From NCBI RefSeq assembly GCF_030272615.1, contig NC_081414.1, positions 825,558,896-825,622,895 of the forward strand: 64,000 bases of DNA, read 5' to 3'. The notes under the pieces were generated by a model that was given only the letters and a program-made list of their open reading frames with translations, made no database searches and was not told the origin of the DNA. The position numbers and the translations under genes were made by a program. Below are positions 50,812 to 61,405 of the stretch, piece after piece. Each line of letters starts with the position of its first letter. Position 1 is the first letter of the stretch. Origin of the DNA: Cryptomeria japonica (lineage: Eukaryota; Streptophyta; Pinopsida; Cupressales; Cupressaceae).

Positions 50812-52083
50812 TGTAAAGTGGAAAAATCGAACCCTAGTCGTTCTCCTCTCCCCAACTCCAAGGAGAGAGAAGGGAGAGTCACTAGGGTTGATGGTTTTCA
50901 CTTAGGAGAAACTTTACATTCAAAAGAGGGGTTGAAACCCACAAGATCCAATCCCACGCAATGCAAGATTGGATTCTAAATGAGTTTCAAGGGTTAAGAC
51001 ATCAAGGATACCCTCTTTTGTAAAGAATGTAGATAGAAAGATTGAACTAGGAATGCATGTAAAGTAGGAAAGATTCGCTTATAAACAGAGATAGGGATAT
51101 GGGATGAAGCTGCGGACTTGGAATTAGCAGTAAAATGTCGAGACGGTGCTGTTCTGCAAATTTGAGCGAAAGTTGACGGGACGATGGCGCCCGGCGTGCA
51201 CACGGTCCTCCGAAAAATCCGCGAAACGAAGGGGGATCTGTTCGTCTCTGCACAAGGATTCCAGATCTTCAATTACAGCCGCATACCTGCAACCTACACA
51301 CAGAAAAGAGAGGACTATTGGGGGGTTAGGGATGAGGGGTTTGCCTTTAGGTCAAACCCTAGTTTTGGAATTAACCAAGAAATGAGAATGCTGTAAATGT
51401 AAATGTTTGTAATGTAAACAAGTACTGATACCTTGTTGTAAGAATGTTTGTATTCTTACATGCGAAGGTGTAATGTATGTAGTATGTTGTATGTTGTATG
51501 TGATCTCCTCTTCAATGGTTGAATCCTTGTCTTGAATGCAACACTTAGCCTTGAATGGAGACTTAGAATGCTCAATTGCTTGAAGGAATGCTTGAATGCT
51601 TGAATGTTTGAATGTTTGCCTAGCGCTTTCGCCTCTTGTACACATATGTCCTTCCTTTTTTCGACCCCCTCAAATGGGAGAGGAAATGTAGTTTATATAC
51701 TTGTCAATTAGGGCTGATAGACTGATATTCCCAACCTTAGGCCGACCAGGAAACATTATTTTCCAATTTGCAAACTTAAAGACCCGAAGCCCCATAAGAG
51801 ACCGGGCCCAAAATAGGGCCAGGGACCAGGGTGCTGGGCGCCATGGTCCTGGGGGACCAGGGCGCTGGGTGCCCTAGTCCTGAAGGACCAGGGCACTGGG
51901 CGCCATGGTCCCACCTCCCGGGACAGCAGGGTGCAAGGAGGGATCAGGCCAGGGTGCTGAAAAATACAGTTTTTGATGTCATGAACAAGTTTTGGGGTCT
52001 CCATTCAGGTTCCGTGTTGCATCGCCATCGTGAAGACCCAAATGTAGTCGAAATTGCAAGTGTCACAATTTTAGGACGCTACA
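50812..52083 (-). repeat. 5' LTR of the gag-protease element
   Basis: Nearly identical to 44241-45450, but with an extra ~60 bp (about 51845-51905) formed by additional copies of a 'gaccagggcgctgggcgcc' unit. Minus-strand TATA-like motif at about 51700-51691. Adjacent tRNA-Trp primer site. Confidence 0.9.
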
Positions 52084-52776
52084 CGTACATATGTTTTGTT
52101 CATCGAAATTTAGAATGTATTAAAGAAGTAAAATCGTGATGATTTTGTTTTTGAATACAAAATGGTTTGAAAGAAAGGAGTAACTAAATGCATGGGAAAA
52201 GTGGGCATTGCAATCGTAAAATGTGAAATGAGCATAGTAAGGGAAGGCAACATATAAAATTGTTGGCATTCCTGTTAATGGGAGCCAAAGCTTCAATGTT
52301 GTTGAGTGTAGGAATAGCAAGTGGAGGAAGAAAAGCCTTTAATGTTGTTGTATGTATAAATAGAAATCAAAGGAACAATAGTTAAATGGACCTTGCAAGA
52401 AAAGAATGGACATCATGTATCACATGTAGAGTAAAAAAGAAGAGAGTGCAAATATTTAAAAGAAAAAAGGGAGAAGTGCAGGTGAAAGTGTGGAGTGGCA
52501 TACCTGATGTTGCTACTGAGCAAGCAAGGAAAAGTCAAATAGAAAGGTTTAGATATAGTTGTATTACACATTGCGCAAAGGGCATGCACAAAGCGATTTT
52601 TTTTTTCTTTATCATAGGAGGCCTCTTGCAGAATGTATAAATTTAAGAAGTGTGGTAACGATAGAAATGGTGGAAGGAAGAAGGGAGCGCAAGATAGTGG
52701 GTGCAGATAATACCGATTAGAGTGGATGATTGGAAGGCGAGGCATAAATCTGATTGGAGAGAGCCAACAATCTATT
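52084..52776. other. Gene-free stretch between LTR element and Helitron helicase
   Basis: Probably the 3' untranslated part of the Helitron. No hairpin followed by CTRR, the usual Helitron 3' end, could be picked out. Confidence 0.4.
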
Positions 52777-55700
52777 TTATTCTTTTTTCTCGATACTTGT
52801 ATAAGCATTGCTTTGTAATTTTGAGTACCTTTCAAAAGTGAAAAGCGGGTCTATTCTTAGACCTTGAAGTGATTTCACTCTTGAGATTGCAGTGAAGGTG
52901 AGCCCTTGTTTTTCAATCTTTCCAATATCTATTGTTGCTCTGTCCAAAGTGAGACCTTGAGATTTGTGAATAGTAATAGCCCAAGCCATTGCAAGGGGGA
53001 GCTGAGTTCAACTACCTCGAGTAATAGGAGGTATAGGAACACATTTAGGATTTGCACTATCCCAATGAGGCCCACTATAATGTTCGAACTAAAAAATGAC
53101 ATACTTTGGTGAGTCAGGAGGTTTACAATTTGTATCATAGACAATGGTTTTGATTTGTCCTAATGAGCCATTGATCAGGCCAACTTGTATCCATAGATTA
53201 ATAATTAACATTACTTGTTCATTGAGGGAGAGGAGTATTTCAAAAGGGAGTTGTTCGTCATTATAACATCCAACGTTAGTTTGCCTTGCTACTTGTACAA
53301 CACATCGTGCAACATGTAAGTTCAATTGTTTTAACATTTTAGTATTGTGGTGTTTGGCTGATGCATTTGTTGCAAATAAATGTATTGAAGTGTCAAAGTG
53401 TTTGTTATCTTCAGCAGGCAGTTTAGTGGATGATCGAGACATAAGAGTTTCCCAATTTGCTTGGAGCACATAGGCATTTCTAATGTTCTGCAAGATTGCA
53501 CGGAATCGTTGTTGGATATCAGATGAACCTTGTTGTCAAAAAGTCATATCCAAGGTGACCACAGTTTTGAAAGAGCGCCATAATGAAAGAGTTGTAGAAT
53601 GTGATGCATATAAAGGTTTGTCCATTACAGGAGGCAGTTGACCAAGGTCGCCTACAAGGAGTATTGAGATACCTCCAAACGGTTCATGTTGTTTCTAAGG
53701 AAATGCTTGACGTAATCTGTTGTCAATTTTCAAAAATAATCTAGGACCCAAAAAGCAAAGCTCATCTCATCAATTAGAATATATCATAATTCTTTGTATT
53801 GTTCTTGGAAGAACATTAAAGATTGGCCTCTTGAAGGTTGCATATCTTTAAGAGGGATGTACATTGCTTGGATATTATATGCAGAAACGCCTATTGGGGC
53901 AAGCACAAGTAAATGATTATGCTCTAGATTAGCGGAAAGGTTAATTTTTTTTCTAATGCATTCTATCAAATAGGATTTACTAGTGCCTACAGTCCCTTGT
54001 ATAATCATTCAGAGAGGTGGTATGCTTTGATGAGTTGCATAATGGGCAAGAATAAGCTCAATTGAAAGTTTTTGTTTCGTTGCCAAAGGGCAAGTATCAC
54101 TGCTAGAAGAAGTTGGTTGGTGAAGGGCAGAGTGGAAATTTATTTTACTTGTGGAAATGAAGTTAACAACAGTATGATGAAGTGCATCAGCGGGGTGAGT
54201 TGCATTCCAATCAAAGCTAATATCATAATCATGTATGCCCAGCATCTGAAGATCATTGATGTTGAATTTGTTAGAAGCGCCCATTTGTGAAAGGTACTCC
54301 CATTCATACTGGTCTTCATTTTGTGAATGTAAGAAATCATTATCATCAGAGTTTGCATCATTCTCTGTTGTGCAATCTTCTTCTATTCCATAAATATGCC
54401 AACGTGAGTAACCATCCATGTACAATAGCTTCCAATTTGCAATGATTTGGTTTGTTGATGTACCTATATCTATAGGAATATGACGAAAGGGTTTGAACAA
54501 GAGAAACTCACTCCAACAATAGGCTTCGAAGTTGTCATCATCCTCATTTGGAGAGAATTTAAATTGTGGGTAAACATTGACAATTGCTTGTTTTTGTAGT
54601 TTTTGCCATTTATGGTTCTTGCACTGGTTATTGTATGAAAATTATTGTGCTGATTGTATGAATGATACATTTTCCAATTCAATGGGCCTTTCAATATAAG
54701 CAAAAATATAAGATTTACAAAGTTCGACACTGTCATTTTGATCAGTAACGCGTTGTAGGACCTTCCTGCCAACATTAAGGGAGACAAAGTGACGACTACA
54801 ACTGATCAATGGTAGGTTTTGTAACATATGGAAAGTTTCTTGTGCGCTGATGTCTCGATCAACAAATATCCCCATCATGAATTTTTGATATGCTAGTAAG
54901 ATGGTATCTTCAGTATTAGTTACACTAACTATTTTTTTTAGCATGTCAACATAGCTTTTTGATCTTTGTTCTGTTTTTGAAGAATATTTGGAGATATATT
55001 GCAGAACAACCATTTTGGAACAAACAGACTGGCAATCAACATTTGCATGCCATATTGCTAGCATAATTGGGATGTGAATATTTAAACGACTGTCATTTCT
55101 TGCTGGTTGATAACATGGCTTGTAGTCAGTATCAATAACCAGCATTGAAAAATCTTGCTCGGGTCATGGAGCTCTATATCGACAGTGGAATGTGGGACCC
55201 TTTTTTTTAAGCCAGTATGTGTAGAACATTTTGTATGTCACTGCACGACATTTACTAGCTCTTCATAATTAGAGAAAGTGTCAGCAAATAGAATTTGGTT
55301 TGTACTAGCCATGCATGGATCAAACAATGAACTAGTATGTAGTCTATTGTCTCAATGAAGTTGGTTGCGAGGATTCCACGCTACAACACACCTATCAAAA
55401 AAGCACTTAGCTGATTGCACCTCATCATAGGTAGACCAGTCTATACTGTCCATATCAAGCGCATTGGGCAACCACAAAAAGCCATGTATATGTGTTGAGC
55501 CATGATATTGCCATTCATACCTGTACCAATGGTCTTTTGATTTCAAAACTTTGTCTATAATCTCCTCACAGAATATTGTTAATCTGAAATGCAAGAACAA
55601 TGGTGTAACGTGTGGATTATGGACAATGTTATCTATAAATTGTTTCTTTGTGGACTGCAAATCTAGAGAGGAGTTTGCTGGAAACAATTTATGTAGTTCT

Positions 55701-57240
55701 GGCCATTTTGTATCAGTTGCACTTAATGTGAAGAACAATGTAGGCGCTCCCAATTGGTATATCATTATAGTGAGGTCTTTACGTGATCTATTCCAATAAG
55801 CTTTAGTGCCTCGCAACGAAGCTGCGAAACACATTAATTGGTTTGGCAATTGATTAGAAGGTGTACCTTGCAACCGTTCATGCAAAGCTTGCAAAGTAAC
55901 TGGGAAGGAGTCTTCTAAATTGGCCCTTATGAAAACATAAGCTGATTGCTGGGAACAATGTCTTATTATTAGATTATAAAGATAATATCTAAATCTTACA
56001 TGTTGTCCAAATCTTTGGTCATGATATCTAATCAAGTGCAAAGCATATTCATGCAAATGAACATGATTTGTTCTTGGTTGGAGTGGCAGTGCACATCCGT
56101 CTGGGAACAATGTTGGGAAAGCCATAGCGAACAAGCCTTCAATGTTGTATTCCTTAATGGGCGAGTAACTTATTTCAGGCCAAGCTATAACATTTTGATC
56201 ATCCTTATCTAGGTGCAATATTTTTTTAATGGCATCTAGTTCATGGGTTGAACATGGCAGCTTTGGAATAAACGATGATGTGGTCTCTAATTCAGCTCCA
56301 TCATTGTTAGACAGTGCCTCTTGAGTTATTGAAGCAGGCTGCAGATCAATGCAATCTGGAAGGGTATGTAACGAATCAGATATATCGGTAGATGTTTCTG
56401 GCAATAAATTAGCAACTGCAAAGTCAATGATAACATCATTGTAGTATTGGTCATGTTGAATTTTTTAATTCAATGCATCCATAACGTCGAACCTGTTTAC
56501 ATAACAGTCATATTTTTTCCTTCGAGATTTGTTCTCCGAACAATAACAATCTCCAAATGTTGGAATTTGTGTGGCAAAGCAGTTGCTATTTCTGAAATGT
56601 TTTGCGAGAAATTAATGGTGTGCCCTATATATTTGTATTGACCACCCCTGGCATGGCTAACTTGCAAAACATGAGCAATCCTTGCTATAAGAATTTCTTC
56701 CACTTGTGAAAGTCGTTTTAAAACCATGGGTTGTTCCCTAGGATCCATATTGTTTGCAATAGAGAAGCGGTGAACACCCTTTTCATTATAGAATCTTGAG
56801 CAAATGACCTTAGGTCAAGTCAATCTGACATGCATTCCAACATACTTTTCTTTGTAGATTGTACATATGGTTAGGTGCGACAAGCTATCTATTCTTGTTC
56901 GGAAAGAAGCCAATGCATGTGTAAATTCAATAGATTTAAAATGGTTTGAGATTGGTGGTGTTGTACCAATGGAAGTTGCATTTGTCTGTTGATTAATTGG
57001 CAAAGGATGCTTGTAGGATTGCTCATGTTGTGCAATTGATTTGGGCAGCACAATCGTATTTGGTTGAAGCACATTTAAAGGATAGGTTGCAGATGAGGTG
57101 CACAATATTTGAGGTGTGGCAATAGATGTAGACTGTGTCACAACTGAATTTTGCAATGGCTGCAGACTATTTGGAGGCCATCTTTTCATTAAGGCGTTTG
57201 AATCACCGCTTTATAGAAATCTCTTCTTTATGTTGTGCAT
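52777..57240 (-). pseudogene. Helitron Rep/helicase (rolling-circle transposon protein), decayed
   Basis: Read on the minus strand. The N-terminal region at about 57189-56500 contains ICTIYKEKYVGMH, then FYNEKGVHRFS and NNMDPREQP, then QVEEILIARIAHVLQV. The Rep domain follows (56404-55352): LRGTKAYWNRSRKDL, TLSATDTKWPELHKLF, and the HUH-like EWQYHGSTHIHGFLWL. The two-tyrosine motif YISKYSSK lies near 54980. A PIF1-type helicase comes next, with a degenerate Walker A (GTVGTSKSYLIECIR near 53990) and the C-terminal MAWAITIHKSQGLTLDRA near 52980. The order is that of eukaryotic Helitron RepHel proteins. Frames change several times and stops occur, so it is inactive. Its 3' flank is cut by the LTR element at 44241-52083. 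Confidence 0.88.
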
Positions 57241-57349
57241 AGTAATGCCTATTTGTTCTTTCTTTCTAGCTTTTTTCAAGTTAGACTGTTGCGCAGCAAG
57301 CTCTTTGGAGATCTGAGAGATATTGAGGAATGTAGGTGTGTTAGAATGA

Positions 57350-58310
57350 CAATCAATAAAGGGAAAAGAAACGTAGGCAAGGCTATTGACTGTATGGCAC
57401 ATGTGTTTGGAAGGGTATTTGTGGCGCAACAATTTGAAATGCAGTGAAAAGTCTTCAATCGGTAGAACCCTAATTCCCTTCCAATGGTTCTCCACCCTCC
57501 TCCGTCGATTGAAGATGAAGGGAATTCTATTATATGCATTGCTTCTTGAGAAGGGGCGCACCTTGGTCAAGTGCATTTGTGCAAGGGTATATATTAATGT
57601 GGTTGTTTATATAAATGCAGAAACATATAGACATACATATATATGTATATACATATATAAGCAGTTCAAAATAGTATACAACTACATATGTGCAAATGCA
57701 AATACATATATAGAGCAGCCCATATATCTATCCGCATATACACATACGCATATATACCTACATACATATATATACACATAAAAAGATACATGTACATGGA
57801 CAATCATTTATTTGGGGGAATTAGAGTCATGGTGACCTGAACTTCAATTTTGATGTGTAAAAATTGAAGAGGAGGCAAGAAATTGTGCATAGAGTTGTAG
57901 TGTGAATAGAATAGAAATATCATTTCTATATAGACGTGTTTAAAAGTATAGACATATATTTATGCATACGTATATGCAAACATGAAATTGTAAGATGTTT
58001 GCAATGCTTTTCAATCTAATTTTAAACAAGGCATATGAATAGAGGGACGTCATAAAAGGATAGAACAATGTTGGACATAGAATGGTAGTTTGAACAAAAT
58101 AGGAAAATCATGGACATATTCATGTGTTTAAAAGCATGGACATATATTTATGTATATGTAGAGATAAAATTGTAAGATCTTTGAAATGGTTTTGGACAAC
58201 GTAGGCAGGGTTATTGACTATGTGAGAGATTTGTTTGGAAGGGTATGTGTGACATAACAAATTGAAATTCAGTGAAGACCCTTCAAATGGTAGAACCCCA
58301 ATACACGAGT
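57350..58310 (-). repeat. Duplicated Helitron 5'-side segment with internal tandem repeat
   Basis: About 130 bp at 57350-57480 and 58176-58310 are homologous ('taggcaaggctattgact', 'tttggaagggtat', 'ggtagaaccc'). Between them lies a microsatellite-like TATA/TGTA tract (57620-57780), then a direct repeat of about 110 bp at 57895-58010 and 58085-58195 ('gtgtttaaaag.at.gacatatatttatg', 'attgtaagat'). At both copies the right-hand neighbour differs abruptly after 'ggtagaacccc', suggesting an element edge; read on the minus strand this edge is TCTACC, and Helitron 5' ends start with TC. Confidence 0.6.
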
Positions 58311-60286
58311 ACTCTGCGTCCATCCCTGCATCATCTACCTCTGGCCACATGTCCCATGGCATCGGCATCATCTCTGCTAGCTGCATCACTGCCTGATCAT
58401 AAGATAGCAGTGGGCCAAACTGCACCTGATCTCTAACAGTACGGGCATACATACCCGAGCCTCGGGGCATCCTCTGAATCCGGCCATACTGCCTGCATAC
58501 CCTATCCACCAGCTGTCTCTCTAATATATAGGGCGTCCGTCCAATCAGGTACCTGCTCCGGAAGGTGTAGGGTAGCTCCAGTGCATCGTCACCCCACTCC
58601 TCGCACCCCAGGTACGGCCTCCAGATCACCATATCAATGTCATCAATGACTCTCCTCCAGTGCTCCAATCTCCCAATCCGAGGCTGGGATGTGATCATGG
58701 CATACAAATGAACAAAACTCTGTCCCTGTCCTCTGCCTCTGAAATGAATCGGCCTCGTCACTGGAAGGTGCTCATAGGCCCACACCTGCAATAGAGTCAC
58801 ACCGCAGCCCAGCCCCACTGATCCGTGGTATACAAACTGATGCAGCTCATAGTACAAATGTGCTAGGACACATGGCCCCCATGCATACCTAGTGTGCTCT
58901 GCCATCAGCGTCTCCAAGGCCCCTCCCCAGCCCACTGCCAATCCTCGTGTGGCCCTGTCTGGACACAGGTATCCACTGATAACTCCCCCAATAACTGCCG
59001 GCAATGCCAATCCTGTGGCAGTCATGGTGTCCCAGGCTACATGCCCTGCTCTCATCTCCAACTCAGGATCCTGAAAAACCCGTCTCAAGGCCTCCCTGTC
59101 ACCGTCACGGTCGTAGGGGATCAACTCTCCATCAATAGGGACATGTAATATCCTGTATACATCCTCCAGTGTCACTGTCATCTCACCCATCGGCAGGTGA
59201 AACGTGCATGTCTCTGAGTGCCATCTCTCGGCCAATGCAGTCAGCAACCCCATGTTTGCCCGAAACTCAGGCACATAGAGCATATATGTGAGACCCATCT
59301 CCTCAATGGAAATCATGTCCTGGATGGACAACTCTGGACGCAGTCTCTGAGTCGATGGGAATCTCTCCCGTGACTCCAACATCGGCAAATACTCCTGCAG
59401 TCAAGCAAATCAATCTTGTCAGTTATCGTGGCATTCACTGTTTATCACAAAATGCTACTCGCTACCCAAATGCATATGGCTATCTACCCTAGTGACACTC
59501 ACTGTTCATCACAAAGTGTTGCTATTTATCCTAGTAGTGCTCACTGTTCATCACAAAGTACTACGTGTGTGACATTCCCTGTTCATCACAAAGTGTCACT
59601 CACATTCGCACTCCCTGTTCATCACAAAGTGCTGCATATCCTGGTGCTCCCTGTTCATCACAAAGTGCCTTGATCTATCCTAATCTTCCTAGAGGACCTG
59701 CTTGAGTGTATCCTCTCAGCAGCTTATCCAATCGACAGCGTATGTTCATCACAGAACTGCCGATTTGACCTTAAGGACTAAAACTATGCATTTAAACACA
59801 TAAACGCACTTTTTCAACACACACGCGCTTTTTACTCATAAACGCGCTTATAGACTGCATAAACGCGCCTCTGCAACACAGACGCGCTTTCTAAACACAA
59901 ACGTGCCTATGCCAGACATAAACGCGACCAGGGAACACAGACGTCCCTGCATGACATAAACGCTATTCAAAAGCACAGACGCTACTACATTTCACAAACG
60001 TGTCCGCATTCAACACAAACGCGGTTCCAGGCACAGACGCGCCTGGACCCGACACAGACGCGCCTGTTGGACACAGACGCGCCTGGCGCTGACACAGACG
60101 CGGTTGCGCGTTTTTGCACTTTTAAACTACCCTATTTCTAGCGCATTTATTGCTCCTAAACATGCATTAATGACAAAACTTGAAATGCGTGAAAGTACGA
60201 GGAGGTTTTCGGGTACTTACTGGCTCTCCTGCATCGGCTGGTCGCTGGAATCGGCGGACACGATCGAATCTATGAACGAATGCCAT
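58120..60286 (-). CDS. Plant mobile domain (PMD) gene, two predicted exons, antisense to the adjacent LTR
   Basis: Exon 2 (59394 down to about 58310, frame open to 58120) encodes a PMD of the MAIN/MAIL1 and 'phosphatase 7 long form' type: LTALAERWHSETCTFHLPMGEMTVTLEDV, YRILHVPIDGELI, ITSQPRIGRLEHWRRVIDD, DQVQFGPLLSYDQAVM. Exon 2 starts after ttgactgcag, a good acceptor. On the same strand a 66-bp exon 1 (60286-60221, MAFVHRFDRVRRFQ...) ends at GAGCCA|GTAAGT and joins in phase 0, giving ...ADAGEP-EYLPMLESRERF. A TATAAGATA box lies at 60384-60376. PMDs are host-derived domains often carried by plant transposons. The last 60 or so residues run into Helitron-like sequence, so the natural C-terminus is probably near 58315. 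No stops inside; it looks intact. Confidence 0.72.
59395..60220 (-). other. Predicted intron of the PMD gene, composed largely of tandem repeats
   Basis: Bounded by GTAAGT (60220-60215) and ctgcag (59400-59395). Two arrays fill it. At about 59490-59670 there are five or six copies of ctgttcatcacaaagtg at roughly 35-60-bp spacing. At about 59790-60105 there are about 18 copies of a short caca(g/a)acgcg(c/t) unit, alternating with 'cataaacgcg'. No coding sense on either strand. Confidence 0.7.
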
Positions 60287-60375
60287 CGCTGCTGACTGCT
60301 GCTGCTCTTTTCTCGCTCTGCACTGTGATCTCGTAAGGGTGTGAATGACAATGAGGATGTCTTTTGCCCGTGGTT

Positions 60376-60384
60376 TATCTTATA
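60376..60384 (-). promoter_or_regulatory. TATA box of the PMD gene
   Basis: TATAAGATA on the minus strand, about 90 bp upstream of the predicted ATG at 60286. The position suits a short 5' untranslated region. Confidence 0.45.
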
Positions 60385-60618
60385 GCCTACCCTAGCCCTG
60401 CCCTTCATTTTTCCCGAGTCAGTATTCTTCATCCTGTGATTTTGTCACATTATCCAATCAGCCCATTCTATTCCATCTTTCTTATCGCGAGATTGTCTGC
60501 AATCTTTCCAGACTTTTTCATCCAATCTCTCGAGGGGGCATATCATTCCCATCCTGGGGCAACTCTGTATCAGTTCAGCTTATCTTCTTTGAAACAACGC
60601 GACAAGCCGCATTGTCTC

Positions 60619-60632
60619 AAAGAGGGGCAAAA
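60619..60632 (+). other. Polypurine tract
   Basis: aaagaggggcaaaa directly precedes the TGTAGACACC LTR start at 60633, as expected for the 3' LTR of a plus-oriented element. Confidence 0.6.
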
Positions 60633-61405
60633 TGTAGACACCCAAAATTGTCATGTCTAATTAAATAAATATTTTATTTATTTAATTATCTAAGCCTAAT
60701 TCTTCTATTAATTAAATAAATCTTTATTTATTTAATTAATTCATTTATCCTCTTCTAGCCTTATTTCTCATTTAAATAAATACAGTTATTTATTTAAATT
60801 ATCCCTTTCCTAAATTAAATAAATATTTTATTTATTTAATTGCCCTACTTCTTCTATTAATTAAATAAATCTTTATTTATTTAATTAATTCATTAACCTT
60901 TTCTACACATGACACATGTCATTCATCTCTTATTTCCTACACTACCTACCCCTTTCATTATTTTGGTATTTCTTATACCTACCCTCTAATCCTAGCCGAC
61001 CTCTCTTTTGCACCTCTCAATCTTAACCCTCCATTTTCTATTGTGTCTTCTATTTAAGGAGATGCTTTCTTCATTACCAGAACCCTAATGACTAATTTTG
61101 GAGGACTTGGCTACACTACGATCCTACTTGCAACCACATTCCGTTCTTTGTTGAGCTCTTGTGCATACAAAAATCTGAGAGCAAGCATATCAAACAAGAT
61201 CAATGGAGATAGGAAGAATGGAGATCAAAAACCCTAGTGGACATGTGATGGTATAATCTTTGTGATTTTTTGAGTTATTTTGCATTGTCTTAGGTTATCT
61301 TCATATGTTATGGTGGATCTTTGTTCATTGTTAGGCTAGGGTTTGGTGGTTGAATCCATTTTAGTCTTTCAATATTGTTGTTTATTGCTATCCATTTTCA
61401 CCATA
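60633..61405 (+). repeat. LTR (3' or solitary) of a Ty3/gypsy-like element, plus orientation
   Basis: Starts TGTAGACACCC after a polypurine tract. The first 270 bp hold inverted AT-rich units (taaataaatattttatttatttaatta) that recur about four times. A promoter-like ctatttaagg at about 61050 is followed by aaccctaatg. The right end is placed near 61400-61410, where RPA1-like exon sequence begins. No second LTR or pol of this element lies in the window. It is an incomplete fossil. Confidence 0.65.

Larger units (their letters stand above)
44241..52083 (-). mobile_element. Non-autonomous gag-protease LTR element (Ty3/gypsy-like), minus orientation
   Basis: Two long LTRs (44241-45450; 50812-52083) start tgtaaag and end gacgctaca. 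CGTAC precedes the left one (44236-44240) and follows the right one (52084-52088), a perfect 5-bp target duplication. Next to the right LTR, reading minus, TGGTGAACCCGACGTGAA (50808-50791) is complementary to the 3' end of plant tRNA-Trp, the primer site. Next to the left LTR a purine tract (aaagtgggggctaaa) is the polypurine tract. The interior holds one 1141-codon gag-protease ORF and no RT, RNase H or integrase. The LTRs differ by roughly 24 substitutions in 1.2 kb (about 2%, hand count) plus a ~60-bp repeat expansion in the right one, so it is fairly young. As a non-autonomous element it looks whole. Confidence 0.93.

Noticed and set aside
53784-54008. Helitron helicase as a working ATPase
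   Set aside because: The Walker A motif reads GTVGTSKS instead of GxxGTGKS and the frame is interrupted around it, so no activity is claimed.
54072-54290. Plus-strand ORFs inside the Helitron block
   Set aside because: Shadows of the minus-strand RepHel reading.
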